A stretch of DNA of 64,000 nt from Methylobacteriaceae bacterium. GTDB taxonomy: Bacteria > Pseudomonadota > Alphaproteobacteria > Rhizobiales > Beijerinckiaceae. The stretch spans positions 609,001 to 673,000 of the forward strand of contig JACKJC010000001.1 of NCBI GenBank assembly GCA_020638195.1. The letters are read 5' to 3'. Shown one piece after another: positions 24,282-32,808 of the stretch. The position numbers and the translations under genes are program-made. The stretch's first letter is position 1, and the number at the start of each line of letters is the position of its first letter. The notes under the pieces were generated by a model. That model searched no databases and was not told the DNA's origin. It saw only the letters and a list, made by a program, of their open reading frames with translations.

Positions 24282-26710
24282 CCGCGCAGCGTCGCGCCGG
24301 TCTTCTTTGTCGCCTCCGCGACGATCTTGGCTGCGACAGCTTCGATCTCGGCGTCCGTCAGCGTCTTTTCACGCGGCTCCAAACGCACCGAGACCGCCAC
24401 CGACTTCTTGCCCTCGGGCACGCCCGCGCCTTCATAGATATCGAATACGTTGGCGTCGGCGATCAGCGCGCGATCGGCGCCGAGCACGGCCTTCAGGAGA
24501 TCGCCCGCGCGGGTCGCGCGATCGACCACGAAAGCAAAATCGCGTTCGAGCGGCATGAGATCGCTGAGATCGAGCTTCGGCTTGATCTTGGTCGGCTTCG
24601 CCTTGGGCGCCGGCACGCTGTCGAGCGTGATCTCGAAGCCTGCGAGCGGGCCCTCGACATCGAGCGCCTCCAGCGTCGCGGGATGGAACTCGCCGAACCA
24701 GCCGACGATATTCTTGGGGCCGAACTGCAATGACGCCGAGCGGCCGGGATGCAGGAAGGACGGGCCGCCGGGCGCGATCTGGATCGCATTGGCGCTCACG
24801 CCGAGCGCTGCGAGCAGCGCGAGCGCGTCGGCCTTGGCGTCGAACACGTCCACGGATGTCGCACGAGAACCCCAGATGCGGCCGGCGCCGCCGACCTTGG
24901 CCGTGCCGCGGCGAATGCCGGCGGCATTATAGAACTGCTCCTTCTCGCCATCGCCGCGGAAGACCTGGCCGACCTCGAACAGCGCGACATCGGCATAGCC
25001 GCGATCCGCATTGCGCTGCGCCGCCGCCAGCAGGCCGGGCGCGAGGCTCGGGCGCATGTCGGAAAGGTCCGAAGCGATGGGATTGGCGAGTTTCAACGCA
25101 TCGCCGCCGCCGCCGAAGGTTTCGGCCTGGCGGGTGTCGACGAATGACCAGTTGACCGCTTCCAGCATGCCGCGCGCGGCCAGCGCGCGCCGCGCGCCCG
25201 AGACGCGCCGCTGCAGCAGCGTGAGCACAGGCTCGGCGACGCCATGCGAGTCGCGCGCCATCGGCGTCGATTGCACGCGGTCGAGGCCGGCGATGCGCAC
25301 GATCTCTTCCACGAGATCGGCAATGCCTTCGACATCCGGCCGCCAGGAGGGAATGTGCACGAAGGCGCGGTCGGCGTTGCCGGCCGTGCGTTCGACGGGG
25401 AAGCCGAGCTTTTCGAGGATACCAGCCATTTCCGAAATCTCGAGTTCGAGACCGGTCAGGCGCTGCACCTCGCTCCACGGGAACAGCAGCGCGGGACGCG
25501 CTGGCGGCAACTGGCCGGCCACCACCATTTCGGACGGCTCGCCGCCGCAGAATTGCATCACCAGTTCGGTCGCGAGATCGCAGCCCGCCGCGTTGAAGGC
25601 TGGATCGACGCCGCGCTCGAAGCGGTAGCGCGCATCGGTGGAAATGCCGAGGCGCCGGCCGGTGTTGGCGATGTTGGTGGGGTCCCACAGCGCGCTTTCG
25701 ATCAGCACGTCGGTGGTGTTCTCGTCGCAGCCCGAATGTTCGCCGCCCATCACGCCAGCGATGGATTCGACGCCCTTGTCGTCGGCGATGACGACATTCG
25801 CATTGTCGAGCTGATAGGTCTTGCCGTCGAGCGCCAGAACTTCGTCGCCGGCACGCCCACGCCGCACGACGAGATTGCCTGAAACCTTCTTCGCGTCGAA
25901 TACGTGCAGGGGACGCGCGCGATCGAAGGTGACGTAATTGGTGATGTCGACCAGCGCGTTGATCGGACGCAGCCCGATCGCCTTGAGGCGGCGCTGCATC
26001 CATTCCGGCGATTGCCCGTTCCTCACGCCGCGCACCATGCGCAGCGCGAATTGCGGGCAGAGCTTGCGGTCATCGCCCGAAAATTCGAGCGTGACGTTGA
26101 CCGGGCAGGGATATGCGCCCTTGGCGGGCGTGACGGCAGGCGTCTTCAGCTTGCCGAGGCCGGCGGCGGCGAGATCGCGCGCGATGCCGGAAACGCCGGC
26201 GGCGTCCGGCCGGTTCGGCGTGAGATTGATCTCGATGACGGGGTCGCCGAGGCCAGCCCATTCCACGTATCGCTTTCCGACCGGCGCATCGTCGGGCAAT
26301 TCGATGATGCCGTCATGATCCTCGGACAGTTCGAGTTCGGCGGCCGAGCACAGCATGCCCAGCGATTCGACGCCGCGAATGACGCCCTTGCCGAGCGTGA
26401 TCTTCTTGCCGGGAATGTAGGTTCCGGGGGCTGAGAACACGCTTTTCATGCCGGTGCGCGCATTCGGCGCGCCGCAGACGACCTGCACCGGCGCGCCCGA
26501 GCCCGTGTCGACCATGCAGACGCGCAGGCGGTCGGCGTTGGGATGCTGCTTTGCTTCGACGACATAAGCGATCGTGAAATCCTTCAGCGCCGCTGCGGGG
26601 TCGATCACGTTTTCAACTTCAAGACCGATGCGCGTCAGCGTCTCGCAGATTTCGGCGAGCGAGGCCTCGGTCTCGATGTGGTCCTTGAGCCAGGAGAGGG
26701 TGAATTTCAT
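24278..26710 (-). CDS. pheT: Phenylalanine-tRNA ligase beta subunit
   Basis: An 810-residue subunit, full length. The N-terminus MKFTLSWLKDHIETEASLAE leads into the EMAP-like tRNA-binding region (VCGAPNARTGMKSVFSAPGT near 80-100). The B3/B4 editing region includes VDITNYVTFDRARPLHVFDA. The C-terminal anticodon-binding domain has DLMPLERDFAFVVDRATRAG. It works as an alpha2-beta2 enzyme with PheS, encoded 10 bp upstream, charging tRNA-Phe. Confidence 0.97.
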   Translation of the reverse strand: MKFTLSWLKDHIETEASLAEICETLTRIGLEVENVIDPAAALKDFTIAYVVEAKQHPNADRLRVCMVDTGSGAPVQVVCGAPNARTGMKSVFSAPGTYIPGKKITLGKGVIRGVESLGMLCSAAELELSEDHDGIIELPDDAPVGKRYVEWAGLGDPVIEINLTPNRPDAAGVSGIARDLAAAGLGKLKTPAVTPAKGAYPCPVNVTLEFSGDDRKLCPQFALRMVRGVRNGQSPEWMQRRLKAIGLRPINALVDITNYVTFDRARPLHVFDAKKVSGNLVVRRGRAGDEVLALDGKTYQLDNANVVIADDKGVESIAGVMGGEHSGCDENTTDVLIESALWDPTNIANTGRRLGISTDARYRFERGVDPAFNAAGCDLATELVMQFCGGEPSEMVVAGQLPPARPALLFPWSEVQRLTGLELEISEMAGILEKLGFPVERTAGNADRAFVHIPSWRPDVEGIADLVEEIVRIAGLDRVQSTPMARDSHGVAEPVLTLLQRRVSGARRALAARGMLEAVNWSFVDTRQAETFGGGGDALKLANPIASDLSDMRPSLAPGLLAAAQRNADRGYADVALFEVGQVFRGDGEKEQFYNAAGIRRGTAKVGGAGRIWGSRATSVDVFDAKADALALLAALGVSANAIQIAPGGPSFLHPGRSASLQFGPKNIVGWFGEFHPATLEALDVEGPLAGFEITLDSVPAPKAKPTKIKPKLDLSDLMPLERDFAFVVDRATRAGDLLKAVLGADRALIADANVFDIYEGAGVPEGKKSVAVSVRLEPREKTLTDAEIEAVAAKIVAEATKKTGATLRG

Positions 26711-26720
26711 GTCTCTCTCC

Positions 26721-27803
26721 TTACGCGCTCAATCCGCCGGCCAGCGTCGGAAAATCCAGCGGCCTGAAGCCGTAATGCGCGATCCAGCGCGCGTCCGCCT
26801 CGAAGAACGGCCGCAGGTCCGGCATGCCGTATTTCAGCATGGCGATGCGGTCGATCCCCATGCCCCAGGCAAAGCCCTGGTAGACCTCCGGATCGAGCCC
26901 GCAATTGCGCAGTACGTTGGGATGCACCATGCCGCAGCCCAGAATCTCCAGCCAGTCCTCGCCTTCGCCGAAGCGGATTTCGCCGCCCTGGCGCCGGCAC
27001 TGGATGTCGACTTCCATCGACGGCTCGGTGAAGGGGAAGAAGGACGGGCGAAAGCGCATCTTCACGTTCTTCACCTCGAAGAACGCCTTGCAGAATTCCT
27101 CCAGTATCCACTTGAGGTGGCCCATATGGGCCGTCTTGTCGATGACGAGGCCCTCGACCTGGTGGAACTGCGGCGTATGCGTGGCGTCCGAATCGATGCG
27201 GTAGGTGCGCCCCGGGCAGATCACGCGGATCGGCGGCTTTTGCGCCAGCATGGTGCGCACCTGCACCGGGCTGGTGTGGGTGCGCAGCAGCTTGCGCTTG
27301 CCGTCGGCGCCTGGATTGAAGAAGAACGTGTCGTGCATCTCGCGGGCCGGATGGCCCTCGGGAAAGTTCAGCTTGGTGAAATTGTAGTCGTCGGTCTCGA
27401 TGTCCGGACCCTCGGCGACCGAAAAGCCCATGTCGGCGAAGATTTCGGTCAGTTCGTCCATCACCTGGGAGATCGGATGGATGCGGCCGGTGTCCGGCCC
27501 GCCTGCGCGCACCGGCAGGGTGACGTCCAGCGTCTCGGCGGCGAGCCGCGCTTCAAGCGCCGCGCTCTTGAGCACCGTCTTGCGCGCGGAAAGCGCCTCG
27601 CTCACCCGGTCCTTCAGCGCATTGATCGCCGCGCCGGCGGTCTTGCGCTCGTCGGGCGCCATCTTGCCGAGCGAAGCGAGGAGGGCGGAGACCGAACCCT
27701 TCTTGCCGAGTGCGGAAACCCGCACGTTCTCGAGCGCCCCCTCGTCGGCGGCTGCGGAAATCTGGCCGAGGATCTCGGTTTCGAGCGTCTGAAGGTCGGA
27801 CAT
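26721..27803 (-). CDS. pheS: Phenylalanine-tRNA ligase alpha subunit
   Basis: Catalytic class II synthetase subunit, 360 aa. An N-terminal coiled-coil tRNA-binding arm (about 1-90) precedes the catalytic core. The core includes HPISQVMDELTEIFADMGF, motif 2 around MRFRPSFFPFTEPSMEVDI and motif 3 GFAWGMGIDRIAMLKYGM. It is 150 bp downstream of rplT, after a strong terminator, so it probably has its own promoter in that gap. Confidence 0.97.
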   Translation of the reverse strand: MSDLQTLETEILGQISAAADEGALENVRVSALGKKGSVSALLASLGKMAPDERKTAGAAINALKDRVSEALSARKTVLKSAALEARLAAETLDVTLPVRAGGPDTGRIHPISQVMDELTEIFADMGFSVAEGPDIETDDYNFTKLNFPEGHPAREMHDTFFFNPGADGKRKLLRTHTSPVQVRTMLAQKPPIRVICPGRTYRIDSDATHTPQFHQVEGLVIDKTAHMGHLKWILEEFCKAFFEVKNVKMRFRPSFFPFTEPSMEVDIQCRRQGGEIRFGEGEDWLEILGCGMVHPNVLRNCGLDPEVYQGFAWGMGIDRIAMLKYGMPDLRPFFEADARWIAHYGFRPLDFPTLAGGLSA

Positions 27804-27865
27804 GCCCTGCTCACAAAAGAATTTGCGCGGCTTTTGACACGCCGGAAAAGGCGTGTCGAGAAACG

Positions 27866-27890
27866 AAAAAGGCCCGCCTGACGGCGGGCC
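27866..27890 (-). terminator. Rho-independent terminator of rpmI-rplT
   Basis: On the minus strand the stem GGCCCGCC-GTCA-GGCGGGCC (27890-27871) is followed directly by TTTTT (27870-27866). It lies 64 bp past the rplT stop. Confidence 0.88.
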
Positions 27891-27896
27891 GGGAGC

Positions 27897-27944
27897 GCCG
27901 GTCTTCAGACCGGCATCACTCGAACGGCCGGTCAGAAGACCGGC
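27897..27944. repeat. Tandem hairpins with GCCGGTC/GACCGGC stems
   Basis: Two hairpins share the same 7-bp stem: GCCGGTC-TTCA-GACCGGC at 27897-27914 and GCCGGTC-AGAA-GACCGGC at 27927-27944. They lie between rplT and its terminator. Either may protect the 3' end of the ribosomal protein mRNA or be another small repeat element. Confidence 0.6.
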
Positions 27945-27953
27945 GGTACCGGA

Positions 27954-28319
27954 TCAGGCCGCCTTGGGCAGCGCCGCCTTGGCCTTTTCGACGATGGCCG
28001 CAAAAGCTGCCGGCTCGGCGATGGCGAGTTCGGACAGGACCTTGCGGTCGATCTCGACGCCGGCCTTGTTCAGGCCGTCGATGAAGCGCGAATAGGTCAG
28101 GCCGGCCTCGCGCACGGCGGCGTTGAGACGCTGGATCCACAGCGCGCGGAACACGCGCTTCTTGGCCTTGCGGTCGCGCGTGGCGTACTGCATCGACTTG
28201 TCGACGGCGGCCTTGGCCGTGCGGATCGTATTCTTGCGGCGACCGTAAAAGCCCTTGGCGGCCTTCAGGGTCTTCTTGTGCTTGGCGTGCGAGGTGACGC
28301 CTCTCTTGACGCGAGCCAT
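27954..28319 (-). CDS. rplT: 50S ribosomal protein L20
   Basis: A 121-residue basic ribosomal protein, normal length. It begins MARVKRGVTSHAKHKKTLKA, has GFYGRRKNTIRTAKAAVDKS, and ends in the globular L20 domain (RFIDGLNKAGVEIDRKVLSE). It binds 23S rRNA during early 50S assembly. It follows rpmI by 36 bp. In many bacteria infC precedes this pair; here infC is absent. Confidence 0.98.
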   Translation of the reverse strand: MARVKRGVTSHAKHKKTLKAAKGFYGRRKNTIRTAKAAVDKSMQYATRDRKAKKRVFRALWIQRLNAAVREAGLTYSRFIDGLNKAGVEIDRKVLSELAIAEPAAFAAIVEKAKAALPKAA

Positions 28320-28355
28320 TTACAGAACTCCTTGAAAGGAAAAGGGAACCGAACT

Positions 28356-28556
28356 TCAGCCGTTGGGCAGGAAGTACTTCTTCACGTTGTCGCCGTCCGT
28401 CTTGAACATGACGGTGGTGCCGCGAAGGTTCCGGATCTGCTTCTTGGTCCGCTTGATCATGCCGTGGCGCTTGCCGCGCTGGGCGTAGACCACCTTGCCG
28501 GTGCCGGTGATCTTGAAGCGCTTTTTAGCGCCCGACTTGGTCTTCAGCTTGGGCAT
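28356..28556 (-). CDS. rpmI: 50S ribosomal protein L35
   Basis: A 66-residue ribosomal protein starting MPKLKTKSGAKKRFKITGTG, with HGMIKRTKKQIRNLRGT in the middle. The open frame extends 34 codons further upstream, but that part is not L35. The ATG at 28554-28556 is preceded by GGAGAGCAAA. A GC-rich hairpin (GGGCCG...CGGCCC, 28570-28592) lies immediately upstream of the ribosome site and could be a leader control element. Confidence 0.97.
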   Translation of the reverse strand: MPKLKTKSGAKKRFKITGTGKVVYAQRGKRHGMIKRTKKQIRNLRGTTVMFKTDGDNVKKYFLPNG

Positions 28557-28846
28557 TTTGCTCTCCATTGGGCCGCGCCCGAGGGCCGGCCCGAGTTGTT
28601 CGCTTGATAGAGCGAGGAAAAACCGCCACGGCAGCCCATCACTGGCCGGGCGGTTCAAGAGGCGGCTTATATGCCGAAACGGCGGGCGCGATCAAGGGGC
28701 CGTCATTGCGAGGAGCGGAGCGACGAAGCAATCCATCCCCGGGCGCTTGGCCAGATGCGGGGATGGATTGCTTCGCTGCGCTCGCAATGACGGCTGGACC
28801 GCCCTCTCAAACATGCTAGCGTCCGCCGCAAATCGACGGAGGACCC
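28557..28846. other. Divergent intergenic region between rpmI and iorA
   Basis: No gene is supported. It contains the rpmI leader hairpin at 28570-28592, a palindromic repeat at 28701-28792 and, near 28840, the GGAGG ribosome site of the plus-strand oxidoreductase gene. Promoters for both directions must lie here, but no convincing -35/-10 pair was picked out. Confidence 0.5.
28701..28792. repeat. Palindromic repeat (GTCATTGCGAG family)
   Basis: The inverted ends CGTCATTGCGAG and CTCGCAATGACG enclose GAAGCAATCCATCCCCG / CGGGGATGGATTGCTTC. It lies between the divergent rpmI and iorA genes. Confidence 0.87.
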
Positions 28847-30982
28847 ATGGAGCGCTCGTTCGCCACTGAAATCGAGAGCCTGAAGCTCGGCGAGGGCGAG
28901 ATCTTTCACGGCGAGGGCATTCTGGCCGTCACCAAGGCCCTGTTGCAGTCCGGCGTGTCCTACGTCGGCGGCTATCAGGGCGCCCCCGTCTCGCATCTGC
29001 TCGACGTCATGGTGCAGGCCAAGGACTACATGTCCGAACTCGGCGTGAACGTGGTCGCCTGCACCAACGAGGCCTCGGCCGCCGCCATGCTCGGCGCCTC
29101 CATCATGTATCCCGCGCGCGGGGCGGTGACGTGGAAGTCGATCGTCGGCACCAATGTCGCCGCCGACGCGCTCTCCAATCTCGCCTCGCCCGGCGTGAAG
29201 GGCGGCTGCCTGATCGTCGTCGGCGAGGATTACGGCGATGGCGCCAGCGTTATCCAGGAGCGCACCCACGCCTATGCGATGAAGTCCGCCCTCTGGCTGA
29301 TGGACCCGCGCCCCAACCTTCCGACCATCGTGCGCTGCGTGGAGAAATCCTTCGAACTGTCCGAGGCCTCGCACACGCCCGTGATGATGGAGCTGCGGAT
29401 ACGCGCCTGCCACGTGCAGGGCGAATTCGTCGCCAAGGACAATGTGAAACCGGCGGTCTCGACGCTGAACAAGGCCGCCGCCGCGCCGCACGATTACGCG
29501 ACGCTCGCCCATCCCCCCGTCACCTTCGGCCACGAAGTCGCCAAATACGCCGCGCGCATGCCGGCTGCGCGAAGGTTCATCGTCGGCCACGGGCTCAACG
29601 AGAAGATCGACGGCCGCCACGGCGAGGTCGGGATCATCGTGCAGGGCGGCATCACAAATGCGTTGATCCGCGCGCTGCAGGAGATCGGCCTTGCCGACGC
29701 GCAGGGGCGGTCGGATTTACCGATGCTGGTGCTCAACGTCGTCTATCCTCTGTGCCCCGACGAGATCGTCGGTTTTTGCGCGGGGAAGAAGGCGGTTCTG
29801 GTCGTCGAGGAAAGCCAGCCCGAGTATATCGAGCACGAGATTTCATCCATCCTGCGCCGCGCCGACGTGAACACCGCGCTGCACGGCAAGGACATGCTGC
29901 CGATGGCCGGCGAATATACGTCCGAAGTCCTCGTCTCCGGCCTCGCCAAATTCATCGACAAGGAAATCCCGCGCCTCGGCAATTCCGGCGCGAAAGCTTA
30001 TGCAGAAGAGATTGCAGAACTGCGGTCGAAAGCGCTGATCGCGCTCGGCGGCCCGCCGCCCGCGCGTCCGCCGAGTTTCTGCATCGGCTGCCCCGAACGG
30101 CCGTTTTTCTCGGCGCTGAAACTGGTCGAGAAGGAGGAGGGCCGCTTCCACGTCTCGTCCGACATCGGCTGCCACGCGTTTGGAACTTTCGCGCCCTTCT
30201 CCTTCGGCAATTCGATTCTCGGCTTCGGCATGTCGCTGGCGTCGTCCGCCGGCGTGCAGGGTTTTGCGGACAAGCGGCCCATCGCCATCATGGGCGACGG
30301 CGGCTTCTGGCATAACGGCCTCTTGTCGGGCGTCACCGCGCGCTTGCTCAACAAGAGCGACGGCCTGCTGGTCATCATGAAGAACGGCTACACGTCGGCC
30401 ACCGGCACACAGGACCTCGTGTCCACGCCGCATCCCGAGTTCAAGCGCACGGCGGGCGGCGATTCGACGACCGACACGGAAATGACGATCGAGGGCACGT
30501 TGAAAGGCCTCGGCGTAAAATGGCTCAAGAGCGTGCACACCTACAAGGTGAGCGAGATGCGCGACACGCTGAAGGAGGCGATGACGACGAGCTTCGACGG
30601 GCTCAAGGTCATCGTCGCCGAAGGCGAGTGCCAGCTCGAACGCCAGCGCCGCATGAAGCCGCTGCGCGCAGCAGCCTTGGCTGCGGGCGAGCGCGTCGTG
30701 CGCACGCGCTATGGCGTAGATGACGAGACCTGCACGGGCGATCATTCCTGCATCCGTCTCTCCGGCTGCCCGACGCTGACGGTCAAGACCTCGTCCGACC
30801 CGCTGAAAAGCGATCCCGTCGCGCATGTCACCAACGGCTGCGTCGGCTGCGGGCTCTGCGGCGAGGCGGCGCATGCCGCGACGCTGTGCCCGTCCTTCTA
30901 TCGCGCCGAGATCATCTCCAATCCCAGCGGCTTCGACCGCTTCAAGGCGCGCCTGCGCCGCATTTTCGTGAAGGCCGCGTGA
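28847..30982 (+). CDS. iorA: Indolepyruvate ferredoxin oxidoreductase alpha subunit-like protein
   Basis: A 711-residue thiamine-diphosphate enzyme subunit of the 2-oxoacid:acceptor oxidoreductase superfamily, which converts aryl pyruvates and CoA to aryl-acetyl-CoA and CO2. The N-terminal half has the pyrimidine-binding region GVSYVGGYQGAPVSHLLDVM. The TPP-binding domain shows FCIGCPERPFFSAL and IMGDGGFWHNGLLSG. The C-terminus carries cysteine-rich segments, CTGDHSCIRLSGCP and CVGCGLCGEAAHAATLC, expected to hold iron-sulfur clusters. A GGAGG site precedes the ATG. It overlaps iorB by 1 nt, so the pair forms one enzyme. Confidence 0.9.
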   Translation: MERSFATEIESLKLGEGEIFHGEGILAVTKALLQSGVSYVGGYQGAPVSHLLDVMVQAKDYMSELGVNVVACTNEASAAAMLGASIMYPARGAVTWKSIVGTNVAADALSNLASPGVKGGCLIVVGEDYGDGASVIQERTHAYAMKSALWLMDPRPNLPTIVRCVEKSFELSEASHTPVMMELRIRACHVQGEFVAKDNVKPAVSTLNKAAAAPHDYATLAHPPVTFGHEVAKYAARMPAARRFIVGHGLNEKIDGRHGEVGIIVQGGITNALIRALQEIGLADAQGRSDLPMLVLNVVYPLCPDEIVGFCAGKKAVLVVEESQPEYIEHEISSILRRADVNTALHGKDMLPMAGEYTSEVLVSGLAKFIDKEIPRLGNSGAKAYAEEIAELRSKALIALGGPPPARPPSFCIGCPERPFFSALKLVEKEEGRFHVSSDIGCHAFGTFAPFSFGNSILGFGMSLASSAGVQGFADKRPIAIMGDGGFWHNGLLSGVTARLLNKSDGLLVIMKNGYTSATGTQDLVSTPHPEFKRTAGGDSTTDTEMTIEGTLKGLGVKWLKSVHTYKVSEMRDTLKEAMTTSFDGLKVIVAEGECQLERQRRMKPLRAAALAAGERVVRTRYGVDDETCTGDHSCIRLSGCPTLTVKTSSDPLKSDPVAHVTNGCVGCGLCGEAAHAATLCPSFYRAEIISNPSGFDRFKARLRRIFVKAA

Positions 30983-32595
30983 TGGACACGAAAATTCGTT
31001 CGATCCTGATCGGCGCGCTCGGCGGCGAGGGCGGCGGCGTGCTGATGGACTGGATCGTCCACTGCGCGCGCATGCATGGGCTGGCCGTACAGGCGACGTC
31101 GGTGCCCGGCGTCGCGCAGCGCACGGGCTCGACCTCCTATTACATCGAAATGGCGGAGAAGATCGCGGGCGCGCCCGATCCGGTCTTCGCGCTCATCCCC
31201 ATGCCCGGCCGCGTCGACTTTGTCGGCACGAGCGAACTGGTCGAAGCCGCGCGCCTGATGGAGCGCGGGCTCGTTTCGCCGCGGCGCACGGTTCTCGTCT
31301 CCTCCACCAGCCGTTTCTTCACGACGGCGGAAAAGATGGAAATGGGCGACGGGCGTTTCGATTCGCAACGCGTGATCGCGGCGGGCAAGGAACTGGCGAA
31401 GACATTCGTCACGCTCGATCTGGAAAAAATCGCGCGCGAGACGGGCACGATGGTGAGCGCGACCCTGTTCGGCGCGCTGGCGGGGGTCGGCGCATTTCCC
31501 TGGGATCGGGCGACCTGCGAGGCGGCGATCGGCGGGGGCCGGTCGGCGGGCGCGAGCCGCGCGGGATTCAATGCGGCGTATGACGGCGTGACGCGGCAGC
31601 TTGCCGCTCCCGCATCTGACTCCCTCCCCAATTCGAAGTCGGCTGTTGCCGACTTCGACAAAAACGTGGGGAGGGCTGGGGAGGGGGTCGCGCAATCCGG
31701 CGACACTGTCGACACGCGCAACGGCAGCCGATCTCGCGAGATTGCGCGCCCCCCCACCCCCACCCTCCCCCACAAGGGGGGAGGGGGTTTGACCGTTGAC
31801 TTTACAGACCTCCCCACAGAAGCCCGCGATCTCGCGACCCTCGGCCTTGCCCGCTGCATCGACTACCAGGACCGCGCCTACGCGGATCTTTTCACGCAAC
31901 GCATCCAGTCGCTCGCGAAATCCGCGCCCGCCTCGCCCGAGCGCGACCACGCACTTGCCGAAGCCGCCCGCCGTCTCGCGTTGTGGATGACCTACGAGGA
32001 CATAGCCCGCGTCGCCGATCTCAAGACGCGTCCCGAGCGCTTCGCGAAAATCCGTGCAGAAGCGGAAATGCGCGACGACCAGATTCTCAACGTCGTCGAA
32101 TATCTCAAACCCGGCGCTGACGAACTCGCCGCCGTGCTCCCCGCGGGGCTCGGCGCGTGGTTCCTGCGCCGCGTGGAGAAGAAGGGATCGCCGGGCATGC
32201 TCGGCCGCCCGGCCTTCATCGCCACCACGAGCCTGCACGGCTTCGCAATGATGCGCCTGCTCGCGCAGTTCCGCCGCATCCGGCGATCGTCGTTGCGGTA
32301 CAAGCATGAACAGGCCGCGATCGAACGCTGGCTCGCCGCCATGTCGGCTGCGCTCGCCGCCTCGCCCGCATACGCCGCCGCGCTAGCCGAATTGCCGCGC
32401 CTGCTGAAAGGCTATGGCGAGACGCAGGCGCGCGGGCTGCGCAACTACAATGCGATTTTCGAGAGCCGCGTGGCGCCGGCTGTGGCTGCAAAGGATTTTT
32501 CGGGAGCTGCGGGATTGCGCAAGGCAATTGCGGCGGCGCTCGCCGATCCAGAGGCTGTCGCGCTGGATGCGGAGCTGCGCGCGGCGGCGGAATAA
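30982..32595 (+). CDS. iorB: Indolepyruvate oxidoreductase beta subunit family protein with in-frame repeat insertion
   Basis: A 537-residue partner of IorA. The N-terminal about 190 residues are the gamma/beta-type domain (SILIGALGGEGGGVLMDWIV, TSVPGVAQRTGSTSYY). The C-terminal region is the long helical extension seen in the alphaproteobacterial fused forms (YLKPGADELAAVLPAGLGAW). Residues about 214-269 are coded by a CCCTCCCCC-family palindromic repeat (31621-31787) read in frame; they are proline/glycine/arginine rich and unlike the rest. The enzyme may tolerate this as a surface loop between domains. Confidence 0.88.
   Translation: MDTKIRSILIGALGGEGGGVLMDWIVHCARMHGLAVQATSVPGVAQRTGSTSYYIEMAEKIAGAPDPVFALIPMPGRVDFVGTSELVEAARLMERGLVSPRRTVLVSSTSRFFTTAEKMEMGDGRFDSQRVIAAGKELAKTFVTLDLEKIARETGTMVSATLFGALAGVGAFPWDRATCEAAIGGGRSAGASRAGFNAAYDGVTRQLAAPASDSLPNSKSAVADFDKNVGRAGEGVAQSGDTVDTRNGSRSREIARPPTPTLPHKGGGGLTVDFTDLPTEARDLATLGLARCIDYQDRAYADLFTQRIQSLAKSAPASPERDHALAEAARRLALWMTYEDIARVADLKTRPERFAKIRAEAEMRDDQILNVVEYLKPGADELAAVLPAGLGAWFLRRVEKKGSPGMLGRPAFIATTSLHGFAMMRLLAQFRRIRRSSLRYKHEQAAIERWLAAMSAALAASPAYAAALAELPRLLKGYGETQARGLRNYNAIFESRVAPAVAAKDFSGAAGLRKAIAAALADPEAVALDAELRAAAE
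31621..31787. repeat. Palindromic repeat inside iorB, read in frame
   Basis: Member of the CCCTCCCCC family (CCCTCCCC...GTGGGGAGGG, GGGGAGGGGGTCGCGCAATCC, GGATTGCGC-like right arm, CCCTCCCCCACAAGGGGGGAGGG). Its left arm is itself interrupted by GAAGTCGGC-TGTT-GCCGACTTC, near-identical to the palindrome nested at 5393-5425. The iorB frame stays open throughout. Confidence 0.85.
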
Positions 32596-32596
32596 T

Positions 32597-32806
32597 GGAC
32601 CGCGAGCCGTCAGGCTCGCATGAGTTCAACGAGGCTGGAGGGTCTGGTGCGTACTTCAAGAATCCTCATCCTGAGGAGCCGCGCAGCGGCGTCTCGAAGG
32701 ATGGCCGAGGCAGAAATCTTTGGCTTTGCCATCCTTCGAGACGCGCCTTCGGCGCTCCTCAGGATGAGGATTCGTTTGTCGGCCGGGTCCTGAAGGCTCG
32801 CGGTCC
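32597..32806. repeat. Nested palindromic repeats between convergent genes
   Basis: The outer arms GGACCGCGAGCC (32597-32608) and GGCTCGCGGTCC (32795-32806) are exact inverse complements. Inside lies a second, 112-bp palindrome (32661-32772) running AATCCTCATCCTGAGGAG... to ...CTCCTCAGGATGAGGATT. The whole fills the gap between the convergent iorB and phosphoesterase genes, and its hairpins could end transcription from both sides. Confidence 0.8.
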
Positions 32807-32808
32807 GG

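Noticed and set aside
22631..31787. Repeats considered as a CRISPR array
   Set aside because: Copies are far apart, palindromic, of variable length and lack regular spacers or cas genes.
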